18,794 nt of DNA, taken from contig JAFLJW010000107.1 of the NCBI GenBank assembly GCA_022712815.1, positions 1 to 18,794 of the forward strand, in the 5' to 3' direction. A program made the translations under genes and the position numbers. Numbering within the stretch: position 1 is the first letter of the stretch; each line of letters starts with the position of its first letter. Origin of the DNA: Pseudodesulfovibrio sp. (GTDB taxonomy: Bacteria > Desulfobacterota > Desulfovibrionia > Desulfovibrionales > Desulfovibrionaceae). Below the pieces are notes generated by a model, which worked only from the letters and a program-made list of their open reading frames with translations, did not search any database and was not told the origin of the DNA. Shown here piece by piece: positions 1 through 6,968 of the stretch.

Positions 1-1
1 G

Positions 2-520
2 GTCCTTGGCCGGACCGAGGTACGTCAAACCGTTGCAAAGACCCTCAACACCTCCGGGCTGGCTCCAGCGGCTATGAATTCCACTCTGGGCCGGGTCCTG
101 TCTCGCGGCATTGAGTCTTCGCTTCTGGCCCAGGCCGTCATGGGGTGGCTGGAAAACCTTGAATCCTCGCTGGCTCGTGGCCCCAAGGCAATGCGAACGG
201 ACCTGAGCCTGCCCTCATCGGGCTTGGGCACAGGCCGGGTGGAGGTGCCTCGGGGGACCCTGATCCATACCATCCAACTGGAAAGGAACCGGATCACGGA
301 CCATGACTATCTTATCCCCTCCCTGTGGAACTTTTCCCCGCGCGATTCGCACGGCGAGCGTGGGCCTTTGGAACACGCCCTCTTGGGTACCCCGGTAGCC
401 GACCCCGATCATCCTCTGGAGATCATGCGCACCGTGCACGAACTGGACCCCTGCAATACGTGTCTGGTCGTGATTGAGGATATTGATACGGGCCGGACCT
501 CTGTGGCGAATGCCACATAA
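2..520 (+). CDS. [NiFe]-hydrogenase large subunit, C-terminal part (5' end outside window)
   Basis: The reading frame is open from the first bases, so only the last 172 residues are visible. They match the C-terminal half of [NiFe]-hydrogenase large (catalytic) subunits: a VPRGTLIH segment, then WNFSPRD, then RGPLEHALLGTPVADP, then the L2 nickel-binding motif DPCNTC with Cys codons at 452 and 461. In the family these two cysteines bind Ni and the bridging Fe(CN)2CO centre. The third residue after the last Cys is normally His or Arg, where a maturation endopeptidase cuts. Here it is Val (codon 470-472), followed by a 15-residue tail ending in ANAT. Either the tail is kept or processing differs. 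The downstream radical SAM gene begins 29 bases after the stop, so the subunit is probably co-transcribed with the Nif-like genes. The hydrogenase subgroup cannot be decided from this piece. Confidence 0.88.
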   Translation, partial: VLGRTEVRQTVAKTLNTSGLAPAAMNSTLGRVLSRGIESSLLAQAVMGWLENLESSLARGPKAMRTDLSLPSSGLGTGRVEVPRGTLIHTIQLERNRITDHDYLIPSLWNFSPRDSHGERGPLEHALLGTPVADPDHPLEIMRTVHELDPCNTCLVVIEDIDTGRTSVANAT

Positions 521-549
521 ACACCATACGAGCACAGGAATCCCAAACA

Positions 550-1560
550 ATGAATCGAAAAACCATTTGTGACGCGCTTCGGGACGAGGCAAATCAGGAA
601 ACCCTGTTCCGGGAGGCCGATCAGGTACGCCAAGACCAGATGGGAGATACGGCGCAGTTGCGCGGTGTGGTCCACTTTTCCAACCATTGCCGATGCAATG
701 ACCTCTATTGCGGCCTGTTAAAGGATAACGATCAGTGTAAACGCTTCCGCATGACCGAGGACCAGATCGTGGACACAGCACTGGCCATTGCCAAGGCCGG
801 ACTCAAAACCGTGGTGCTACAGTCGGGAGAAGACCCGCACTACACCCGGACCATGTTCTGTTCCATCATCGAGCGCATTCTGGACAAGACGGACACGGCC
901 ATCACCTTGAGCCTGGGCCAGCGCTCCCGCGAGGACCTGCTCGCCTTCAGGGCAGCCGGTGCCGAGCGGTACCTCATGAAGCACGAGACCATGAACCCGG
1001 AACTATACTCTCGAATGCGATCAGGACTCAAGTTGAAGGACCGGCTACACACCATCGACATGCTGCGCGAGTTGGGGTTTCAGGTGGGTACAGGCAACAT
1101 CGTGGGCCTTCCCGGCCAGACCCTGGAGGACCTGTGCGAGGACATCCTTTTCTTTCAGGATTTTCAGCCGGACATGATCAACATCGGCCCCTTCATCCCC
1201 CACGCCCAGACGCCACTCAGGGACGACCCGACCGGGGACATGGAGCTCATGCTCCGGGTATTTGCCCTGACGCGGATCGTGACCGGCAACACGCATCTGG
1301 CTGCGGCCAACACCGTGGCCACTCTGGACCCGGACAACGGCCAATACCGTGCTCTGACACAAGGCGGGGCCAACGTCATCATGCCCAACTGCAACCCGTT
1401 CCTGAAGAGTAAAACCGACAAGATCGAATACGAATTCCAGATCACCACTAACAAGCGCTACGTCTCGGTGGATGAAGCAAGGGGCGTATTGGAACGGGCC
1501 GGAAGGACGGAAAACAAGGACAAGGGCCATTCACTCAAAATGGAAGGAGAACAGCTTTGA
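550..1560 (+). CDS. HydE-like radical SAM protein with altered cluster motif
   Basis: This 336-residue protein resembles HydE, the [FeFe]-hydrogenase H-cluster maturase, in the HydE/PylB/BioB radical SAM group. Matches include VVLQSGEDPHYTR (about 89-101), TLSLGQRS, YLMKHETMNPELY, GNIVGLPGQTLEDL (about 183-196), INIGPFIPHAQTPLRDD and GGANVIMPN. HydE normally binds its SAM-cleaving [4Fe-4S] cluster through C-x3-C-x2-C (CRNNCLYC-type). Here the segment is HCRCNDLYCG: Cys47, Cys49, Asp51, Cys54. The middle canonical Cys is replaced by Asp and an extra Cys lies two residues earlier. The second-cluster cysteines of some HydE proteins are not seen; the C-terminal region has a single Cys (PNCNP). 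The start is supported by AGGAA about ten bases upstream. The gene overlaps the next start. A true HydE would normally sit with hydF/hydG, which are absent here, so a paralogue with a different job is more likely. Confidence 0.85.
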   Translation: MNRKTICDALRDEANQETLFREADQVRQDQMGDTAQLRGVVHFSNHCRCNDLYCGLLKDNDQCKRFRMTEDQIVDTALAIAKAGLKTVVLQSGEDPHYTRTMFCSIIERILDKTDTAITLSLGQRSREDLLAFRAAGAERYLMKHETMNPELYSRMRSGLKLKDRLHTIDMLRELGFQVGTGNIVGLPGQTLEDLCEDILFFQDFQPDMINIGPFIPHAQTPLRDDPTGDMELMLRVFALTRIVTGNTHLAAANTVATLDPDNGQYRALTQGGANVIMPNCNPFLKSKTDKIEYEFQITTNKRYVSVDEARGVLERAGRTENKDKGHSLKMEGEQL

Positions 1561-2324
1561 TCAAGGTAGCTATTTACGGCAAGGGTGGCATAGGAAAATC
1601 CACTGTGACCTCCAGCATCTCTGCCGCGCTGGGGCTGGAAGGATACAGCGTCATGCAGCTGGGCTGTGATCCCAAGACCGATTCCACCATCAACCTGCTG
1701 GGCGGCACGGCCCCGCAACCCATCTTGCAATATCTCCAGGATAACGGTCGTCCGGAAAGCCTGGATGCCATCGTCAAACGCGGATTCGGCAATGTGGCCT
1801 GTCTGGAAGTGGGCGGCCCCACCCCGGGAGTAGGCTGTTTCGGAAGAGGCATGCTCACAGCCTTCGAACTTCTGGACGAGATGGGAGCCTACGATGTCTA
1901 CAAGCCGGATGTGGTCTTCTACGACATTTTGGCGGATGTCGTCTGCGGTGGCATCGCCGTGCCCATGCGCGAGGGCTTTGCCGACAAGGTCTGCATCGTA
2001 ACTTCCGGCGAAAAAATGTCGCTGTTGGCCGCCAGGAACATCGTCCTGGCCCTGCGCAATTTCGCGGACCGCAACTATGCCGAACTGGGCGGATTGATCC
2101 TCAACTGTCGAGACATGGCCGACGAGGTGGAGCGGGTTGAAGAATTCGCCCATGAAATGAAAACCTCGATCATCGGCGTGATCCCGCGCGACACGGCCAT
2201 TCATGCCTTTGAGGAAGAAGGGAAAACCATTGTGGAAGGCAACCGAGAGCTCTCCACCTCGGCCCGGTTTTTCGACTTGGCCCGAACCATCAGCAATTTT
2301 GCGGGCCAGCAAAACGTCGCGTAA
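1557..2324 (+). CDS. NifH-like ATP-dependent iron-sulfur reductase
   Basis: This 255-residue protein belongs to the NifH/BchL/CfbC reductase family, homodimers that hydrolyse MgATP to pass electrons from one [4Fe-4S] cluster to a NifDK-type partner. Visible motifs are the P-loop GKGGIGKST (8-16), switch I CDPKTDST (37-44), the first cluster Cys in GVGCFGRG (Cys94, with the NifH regulatory Arg position kept at Arg97), switch II YDILAD (122-127) and the second cluster Cys in DVVCGG (Cys130). The protein is shorter than nitrogenase NifH (about 290) and lacks its C-terminal extension. The best start is TTG at 1557: AAGGAG at 1544-1549 lies seven bases upstream, and the codon overlaps the radical SAM gene's TGA, implying translational coupling. 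Its electron acceptor is presumably the NifD/NifK-like pair downstream. Confidence 0.9.
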   Translation: MIKVAIYGKGGIGKSTVTSSISAALGLEGYSVMQLGCDPKTDSTINLLGGTAPQPILQYLQDNGRPESLDAIVKRGFGNVACLEVGGPTPGVGCFGRGMLTAFELLDEMGAYDVYKPDVVFYDILADVVCGGIAVPMREGFADKVCIVTSGEKMSLLAARNIVLALRNFADRNYAELGGLILNCRDMADEVERVEEFAHEMKTSIIGVIPRDTAIHAFEEEGKTIVEGNRELSTSARFFDLARTISNFAGQQNVA

Positions 2325-2350
2325 GCCGCGGAATCAGAAGGAAAGCCATT

Positions 2351-3649
2351 ATGGATTTGAATCAGGTCCGGGTCAGGGTCGAACACCTGCGCGATAAATC
2401 AGATTTTCCCTTTGCCCCGTTGGAAGGCGTGGGTCCCAACCTGGCAGGCTGGGGGGTCATCGAGACCTGCCTGCTCCTGCCGCAATCCGTGGCCGTCATG
2501 GCTGGCCCCTCGGCCTGTCTGCGCCACTCGGCCTTCATGGCTCACGCCCGAGGCTTTACCGACCGTTTCCACATGCTCTGTCTGTCCGAACTGGACATGA
2601 CCCTGGGCAACCATTTGAACAAGGTGGAGCAAGGTCTGGCGGACATCGCTGCCCAGCATGATGCAAAGGTCATCTTCCTCATCGTGGGCTGCCCGGACTA
2701 CATTCTGGGTACGGACTTCACCGGGGTCATCAAGCGGCTTGAGGCTTCCACTGGCAAACGCATCATTCTCGGAGCCATGGCACCCATAACCATCGGACTC
2801 AAAGAATCGCCCTTCACCTCAGCCTACACTTCGTTTTTCGAGTTCCTCAAGCATGAACCCCGCGTGCCCGACAACGGCGTGATCAATCTGCTGGGTACCT
2901 TCATGCCACTGTCGGATTCAGGGGAGCTCTACTCGGTCCTGGCTGCTGCCGGAATGGACGAAGTGGTGCAAATCCCCCTCTGCCCCGATCTGGATACATT
3001 CACCCGCATGGCCCATGCCCGGGCCTCGGTGGTCCTGCATCCGCTGGCCAATGGCCTGAGCGGAAAGATGGAAAAAGAAATGGGTATCCCCACCTGCTTT
3101 GCGCCTACCTCCTACGGGTTCTCGACCATCAGGGAACAGTACGTCAAAATTGCCAAGGCCGTGGGAAGCCCCTTGGACATAGACGGCCTTGAGCAGGCCG
3201 CCCGGCAAGCCGCCGAGCCGTTGCTCACGGACCTGCGCGGAAAATCCGTGGCCGTGGGATGCAGTATCAACGGCAGCTCCTTTGAACTGGCACTGTTTCT
3301 TATCGAGTGCGGTCTGGAGGTGGATACCATCTTCGCCAGGGGCACCATCAAGCCCTATGAATGGGAACTCCTTGCCCGGCTGCGTGCGGTCAAACCGGAC
3401 ATCCTGGTGTACAACGCCTCTCACCCCGCGCTTTGCGGCCAAACCGACACCTTCGATCAGGTGAAAATCGCCTATGGAGTGGATGCGGGTATCTTCTGCG
3501 TCAACGCGGCCAACGTACCCCTCTCTCGCTATCAGGAACAAAAATATGGCTTCGAGGCCACTCTCTGGATGCTGGAGCAGACCCATGAGGCCCTGAATCA
3601 TCCTGTCAGTAACTATGACTGGATTTATGGCCACAACTTCCTAATCTGA
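2351..3649 (+). CDS. NifD-like nitrogenase superfamily subunit, uncharacterised
   Basis: This 432-residue protein is of the nitrogenase component 1 / oxidoreductase family. GPSAC (Cys56) matches the GPxGC P-cluster site and VGCPDYILGTDF (Cys114) matches the third P-cluster site of NifD. The usual first Cys is displaced; Cys40, in IETCLLLP, is the nearest candidate. Cys77 is also nearby. The segment before MGIP (about 240-260, HPLANGLSGKMEKEMGIP) aligns by eye with the NifD region holding the FeMo-cofactor Cys, but has no Cys there. The C-terminal YGFEATLWML region lacks the cofactor His. The pattern fits a simple [4Fe-4S] cluster near the subunit interface, as in dark protochlorophyllide reductase, rather than a nitrogenase. 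Start ATG is preceded by AGAAGGAAA. It lies 26 bases after the NifH-like gene. Substrate unknown. Confidence 0.85.
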   Translation: MDLNQVRVRVEHLRDKSDFPFAPLEGVGPNLAGWGVIETCLLLPQSVAVMAGPSACLRHSAFMAHARGFTDRFHMLCLSELDMTLGNHLNKVEQGLADIAAQHDAKVIFLIVGCPDYILGTDFTGVIKRLEASTGKRIILGAMAPITIGLKESPFTSAYTSFFEFLKHEPRVPDNGVINLLGTFMPLSDSGELYSVLAAAGMDEVVQIPLCPDLDTFTRMAHARASVVLHPLANGLSGKMEKEMGIPTCFAPTSYGFSTIREQYVKIAKAVGSPLDIDGLEQAARQAAEPLLTDLRGKSVAVGCSINGSSFELALFLIECGLEVDTIFARGTIKPYEWELLARLRAVKPDILVYNASHPALCGQTDTFDQVKIAYGVDAGIFCVNAANVPLSRYQEQKYGFEATLWMLEQTHEALNHPVSNYDWIYGHNFLI

Positions 3650-3704
3650 AGTCTCCAGCAGATGATATGACTGCACGACATACCGCAATGCAAAAGGATT
3701 TTTA

Positions 3705-4913
3705 ATGAAAAGATATCACCGCCTTCTTCCCCTGGCCACGGGCTATTTCGGAGTCAGCTCCGCGCTCTACGATTTCGACGGCCTGGTGGTCATCTATGGC
3801 CCTGCCGGGGGCGCGTGGCATATCAACATCGAGGACGAACCGCGTTGGTATCGCGGCCCGGCTACGGTGGTGGGTGCTGGCATGTTGGAAATGGACGTGA
3901 TCCTCGGAAACGACGACAAGTTCATCTCCAACATCGTTGAAACAGCCAAAGGTCTGAAGCGGCGCTTTGTGGCCCTGTCCGGCACGCCCATATCAGAGAT
4001 CATCGGTACCGATCTCAAAGGCTTTGCCCGGACCATCGCAGCCCGCACCGGCATGCCGGTCTTCATGGTGCCCACTGCGGGCTCCGAACCGTATCCCGAA
4101 GGGGCATCAAAGGCACTTCTGGCCTTGGCAGACACATTCATGGACCCGACCGCGCCCAAACGGCCCAAGGGGGTCAACGTACTCGGGGCCATCCATCTGT
4201 CCACCGGCAAGGAAGGACATCTTGAGCCTTTGTTTCAGGCTATTCAGGAGGATGGCTTTGAATTGACAGGGGTGCTTTCCGCGCCCCGCCCCGGACAGGA
4301 TGACCCCTTGGAGGGCGTGCGTCAGGCCCCGGGGGCGGCAGTCAATGCCGTTATTTCCACCAGCGGTCTGGCTCTGGCGCAGCGCATGCACGCCGACTAT
4401 GGCATCCCCTATGTGGTGGGCATGCCAGTGGGACTTGCGGGACGCGCTACCTTCCTGGCCCTGTTGCACGGGGAGAATCCAGCATCCCCGTCCGAACCAG
4501 AGCGACCCATACCGTATAGGCACGCCCTGATTATCGGGGAGCCCGTGCTCAGCTACGGATTGAAGTTCTGCCTGCAACGCGATTTCGGAGTTCGCCGGGT
4601 GGACGTGGTTTCGGTAACCCCCAGCGAATCGCTTTTTCACGAATCAGCGGGATGCGTCGGGCTTTTGGCCGAACGAGGCCCGGCCGATCTGGACACGGAC
4701 GACGAAGCCCGGATTGCCGGACTTATGAACGCTTCGGACGTGGACCTGATCGTGGCTGATCCCTGTTACCAGCCCCTGCTGACCGGCGCGACGACTTTTG
4801 TCCCGCTCCCGCACCTCGCCATGAGCGCCCGGATATATTGGGACATGCCGTATGAATACGCCGTGGACAAAGGATACAAATATCTGGCCGCACAACTGCA
4901 CGGAACCGAATAA
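3705..4913 (+). CDS. NifK-like nitrogenase superfamily subunit without cluster cysteines
   Basis: This 402-residue protein follows the NifD-like gene by 55 bases, with an AAAAGGA Shine-Dalgarno. It keeps the NifK/BchB outline: YFGVSSALYDFDGLVVIYGP, then GAWHI, a GAGMLEMDVILGNDDK segment comparable to the NifK region before FGG, then LSGTPISEIIGTDLKGFA, comparable to the STTCMAEVIGDDL site. All three positions where NifK supplies P-cluster Cys are changed: GPxGC reads GPAGG (Gly36), the TTC site reads GTP, and the first site has no Cys. BchB carries a ligating Asp at the GPxGC position; here it is Gly. The protein's cysteines (FCLQRD, SAGCVG, DPCYQ) lie in the C-terminal third. It probably pairs with the NifD-like protein and contributes scaffold or substrate pocket rather than conventional cluster ligands. 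No known family function can be assigned. Confidence 0.82.
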   Translation: MKRYHRLLPLATGYFGVSSALYDFDGLVVIYGPAGGAWHINIEDEPRWYRGPATVVGAGMLEMDVILGNDDKFISNIVETAKGLKRRFVALSGTPISEIIGTDLKGFARTIAARTGMPVFMVPTAGSEPYPEGASKALLALADTFMDPTAPKRPKGVNVLGAIHLSTGKEGHLEPLFQAIQEDGFELTGVLSAPRPGQDDPLEGVRQAPGAAVNAVISTSGLALAQRMHADYGIPYVVGMPVGLAGRATFLALLHGENPASPSEPERPIPYRHALIIGEPVLSYGLKFCLQRDFGVRRVDVVSVTPSESLFHESAGCVGLLAERGPADLDTDDEARIAGLMNASDVDLIVADPCYQPLLTGATTFVPLPHLAMSARIYWDMPYEYAVDKGYKYLAAQLHGTE

Positions 4914-4988
4914 CGGCCATTCAAAGCCGGAGTCCTTTCACAATAATCAACCAGCGGCCCTCGATGGCTGCGAATATTGGAGGAAATC

Positions 4989-5237
4989 ATGTGTCTCGCC
5001 GTTCCCGCTGAAGTTTTGAGCATCCAAAGAGAAGTGGCCACCTGCCGGGTGAACAGTGGCCAAACCACAGTCAAGGCATCCTTGGTTCTGTTACCCGAAC
5101 CTCCGGATCCGGGCGAATTTATCATTATCCATGCAGGATTTGCTCTACGCATTCTGGACCGCAACCAAGCCAAGGAGAGCCTTCGTCTCCTGAACGAGGC
5201 TGTTTGTAGCGACCTCGGCACGGGCACAGAAGGTTGA
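4989..5237 (+). CDS. hypC: HypC/HybG-family hydrogenase maturation chaperone
   Basis: This 82-residue protein starts MCLAVPAEV, with the invariant Cys2 of HypC, and has the conserved HAGFAL motif near residue 47. HypC, with HypD, carries the Fe(CN)2CO moiety and delivers it to the hydrogenase large-subunit precursor. Cys2 must be N-terminally exposed after Met removal, so ATG 4989 is the correct start. It is preceded by GGAGG at 4979-4983 with five bases spacing; an earlier in-frame start would bury Cys2. The gene is 75 bases after the NifK-like gene and looks like part of the same operon. This ties the Nif-like cluster to hydrogenase assembly or to the upstream large subunit. Confidence 0.9.
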   Translation: MCLAVPAEVLSIQREVATCRVNSGQTTVKASLVLLPEPPDPGEFIIIHAGFALRILDRNQAKESLRLLNEAVCSDLGTGTEG

Positions 5238-5241
5238 TCCC

Positions 5242-5412
5242 ATGAACTTCGACATTTTGGATAGCTTTCATGATCCCGACCTGTGCCGCAAGCTGCTCAA
5301 CAAGCTGGATCGGGAACTGGATTTCGAGACCAAGGCGGAAGGAGAAAAGGAATCGCAGGCGCAGCCATTGCTACGTCAAGAGTCCTTTTCTCCTGACAAC
5401 GCAGTCAGTTAA
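5242..5412 (+). pseudogene. Truncated HypD N-terminus (56 codons), remnant or microprotein
   Basis: An ATG four bases after the hypC stop opens 56 codons ending at TAA 5410-5412. The first 25 or so residues, MNFDILDSFHDPDLCRKLLN and following, resemble the HypD amino terminus (xxFRDPxLxxKLL). HypD commonly follows hypC. The rest (about residues 27-56) is acidic and polar and has none of the HypD motifs such as the CGxHxH loop or the [4Fe-4S] cysteines; full HypD has about 360 residues. The frame ends 41 bases before the convergent ribB. The simplest reading is a hypD broken by a deletion or rearrangement that brought in ribB, with active HypD encoded elsewhere. A short functional HypC partner cannot be excluded. 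Confidence 0.55.
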
Positions 5413-5453
5413 AAACTTGCCAACCGGAGTAGGTGGATAATTTTCGACACGCC

Positions 5454-6107
5454 CTAAGCCGCGGCTTTTTCCTTTGCCCGCCTGTATGCAATGATGTCGT
5501 CCACCGTGCATATGGGCATGCCATATTTTTTTGCCAGGACAACGATCTCCGGCAACCGGGCCATGGAGCCGTCGGGGTTGGTCACTTCACACAAGACACC
5601 ACACGGCTCGAAACCCGCCATGCGAGTCATGTCCACGGTGGCTTCGGTGTGGCCTGCGCGGTCAAGGACGCCTCCGGCACAAGCCCGTAACGGGAATACG
5701 TGTCCGGGGCTGGCGAGATCAGAGGGCTTGGCTCCGTTGGCGATTGCAGCCTTGACCGTTGCAACCCGGTCGGCAGCCGACACGCCAGTTGTCACGCCTT
5801 TGGCAGCTTCGATGGTGACGGTGAACGCCGTCTGGTACTGACTGGAATTTTCCTCGACCATCATGGGCAGCTCAAGAGAGCGGACCTTTTTATCGGTCAG
5901 GCAGAGGCAGACAATGCCGCTGCATTCGCGGATCAGCATCGCCATCTGTTCGCTGGTGAGGGTTTCGGCAGCGAAGATGAGATCACCTTCATTCTCCCGG
6001 TTTTCGTTGTCGGTGACCAGTATGCCAAGGCCGCCACGAAGTGCCGCGAGTGCATTCTCGACCCGCGTGGTAGAATCGCCGAACTGATTGAGTAAAGACT
6101 GACTCAT
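5454..6107 (-). CDS. ribB: 3,4-dihydroxy-2-butanone 4-phosphate synthase
   Basis: RibB converts ribulose 5-phosphate to formate and 3,4-dihydroxy-2-butanone 4-phosphate for riboflavin synthesis. From the chosen start the protein has 217 residues, the usual length of the single-domain enzyme. It carries the acidic metal/substrate loop DNENRENEGDLIFAAE, SGIVCLC, the segment GVTTGVSAADR, KPSDLASPGHVFPLRA and RAGHTEATVD. There is no fused GTP cyclohydrolase II domain. Two adjacent ATGs exist; the inner one (6107, MSQSLLNQF) has AAGGAG seven bases upstream and matches the usual RibB amino terminus, so it is preferred. The gene is convergent with the hypD fragment and preceded by an FMN riboswitch, so flavin feedback control is expected. 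Confidence 0.96.
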   Translation of the reverse strand: MSQSLLNQFGDSTTRVENALAALRGGLGILVTDNENRENEGDLIFAAETLTSEQMAMLIRECSGIVCLCLTDKKVRSLELPMMVEENSSQYQTAFTVTIEAAKGVTTGVSAADRVATVKAAIANGAKPSDLASPGHVFPLRACAGGVLDRAGHTEATVDMTRMAGFEPCGVLCEVTNPDGSMARLPEIVVLAKKYGMPICTVDDIIAYRRAKEKAAA

Positions 6108-6224
6108 CATGAATCTCCTTGAAGAGTATGAATGAATCAGGGCGCAAAGACTGACGGCCACACCCAAGATCAACCGCTCGCAGGGCGCAATAAAATGCAC
6201 CGTAGCGGGAATGTGGCTGCCATA

Positions 6225-6372
6225 TTCTCTTCCATCCGGACTATAACCGTCGGCCCCGGAATCACACCGGGTCTGCTGACCTTTTTCACAAGAAAAAGCG
6301 CTCGCGGGCTTTCTGGCTTGCCAGATTTACCGCCGGTGGGGACTTCCACCCCGCCCTGAGAACAAGTCTGGA
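6225..6372 (-). promoter_or_regulatory. FMN riboswitch (RFN element) in the ribB leader
   Basis: Read on the minus strand, the leader contains the conserved RFN blocks in order: TTCTCAGGGCGGGGTG, CCCCACCGGCGGTAAAT, AGCCCGCGAGCG, GGTCAGCAGACCCGG, TGATTCCGGGGCCGACGG, TATAGTCCGGATGGAAGAGA. The outer P1 helix can form between TTCTC at the 5' side and GAGAA at the 3' side. FMN binding to this element is known to repress rib genes by terminating transcription or hiding the ribosome site. About 110 bases separate the aptamer from the ribB start. A TTGACA-like -35 lies just upstream (complement of 6397-6402), but its -10 is poor. Confidence 0.95.
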
Positions 6373-6465
6373 AGACATCCTGCAAATCAAAGCCAATGTC
6401 AACCGTTTCCATCTAAAAGCTTATCCGCTTGCCGCATATACAATTATGAGGTAAGCCAAATTTCC

Positions 6466-6822
6466 ATGCACGAAATGTCAATAATTCAATCCATTCTCGG
6501 AATTTTGAAAGAAGAGATGGTCAAGTACGATGGTCAGAAGCTCAAGAAAGTGACCATCAAGAATGGCGCACTGGCCGGGGTAGTCACCGAATCCCTTACA
6601 TTCGCATGGGAAGCACTCATCCCGGACACCCCATATGCCGGGGTCGTGCTTGAGGTCGTGGAAGTTCCTATCAAGGTTGCCTGCGGCCAATGCGGTGAAG
6701 AATTCTGGCCGGAACACACCAAGTGCATGCCCTGCCCGAAATGCGAAACCCTGATCGGCCACGATGTTCTCGAAGGAAAGGAAATGCTCATTGATTCCAT
6801 CGAAATCGACGACACTGTCTGA
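6466..6822 (+). CDS. hypA: Hydrogenase nickel incorporation protein HypA
   Basis: This 118-residue protein begins MHEMSIIQSI; the N-terminal Met-His-Glu binds nickel in the family. It has a zinc site of two CxxC pairs (Cys73/Cys76 and Cys90/Cys93). HypA works with HypB to insert Ni into [NiFe]-hydrogenase large subunits after the Fe(CN)2CO group is in place. It is transcribed divergently from ribB. The start is fixed by the MHE motif; the Shine-Dalgarno GAGGTA is rather distant (about 11 bases). hypB follows after 146 bases. Confidence 0.96.
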   Translation: MHEMSIIQSILGILKEEMVKYDGQKLKKVTIKNGALAGVVTESLTFAWEALIPDTPYAGVVLEVVEVPIKVACGQCGEEFWPEHTKCMPCPKCETLIGHDVLEGKEMLIDSIEIDDTV

Positions 6823-6921
6823 CGATTGAAAAAGACTTGATTACGGCGTTAAGTGAATTGTTGCCGGAATCTTCGAGGCGTACAAGAATTTATGCCTCAG
6901 GTATGCAAGGAACAGCCAGCA

Positions 6922-6947
6922 AAGACAGTTTTCCAGAGAACTGTCTT
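6922..6947 (+). repeat. Perfect 9-bp inverted repeat just before the hypB ribosome site
   Basis: AAGACAGTT (6922-6930) and AACTGTCTT (6939-6947) are exact inverted repeats separated by eight bases, TTCCAGAG. There is no following T-run, so this is not a terminator. It ends nine bases before the hypB AAGGAG. It could be an mRNA hairpin affecting hypA/hypB stability or hypB translation, or a dyad bound by a regulator. Confidence 0.6.
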
Positions 6948-6968
6948 AACTATATAAGGAGTAGCAAA

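Noticed and set aside
1458..2312. Long minus-strand frame opposite the NifH-like gene
   Set aside because: It mirrors the codon pattern of the real gene, has no recognisable domain, and would overlap well-supported plus-strand genes entirely.
1557..4913. True molybdenum nitrogenase nifHDK
   Set aside because: The NifK-like protein lacks all P-cluster cysteines, the NifD-like protein lacks cofactor ligands by eye alignment, and no cofactor assembly genes are adjacent.
1557..4913. Protochlorophyllide/chlorin reductase or CfbCD (F430) system
   Set aside because: No tetrapyrrole genes nearby, two distinct catalytic subunits unlike single-subunit CfbD, no BchB-type Asp ligand, and the hydrogenase context does not fit.
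5411..5436. Weak hairpin (CCAACC/GGTGG) with A5/T5 as terminator for ribB
   Set aside because: The stem is short and has a bulge. Possible but not supported well enough to annotate.
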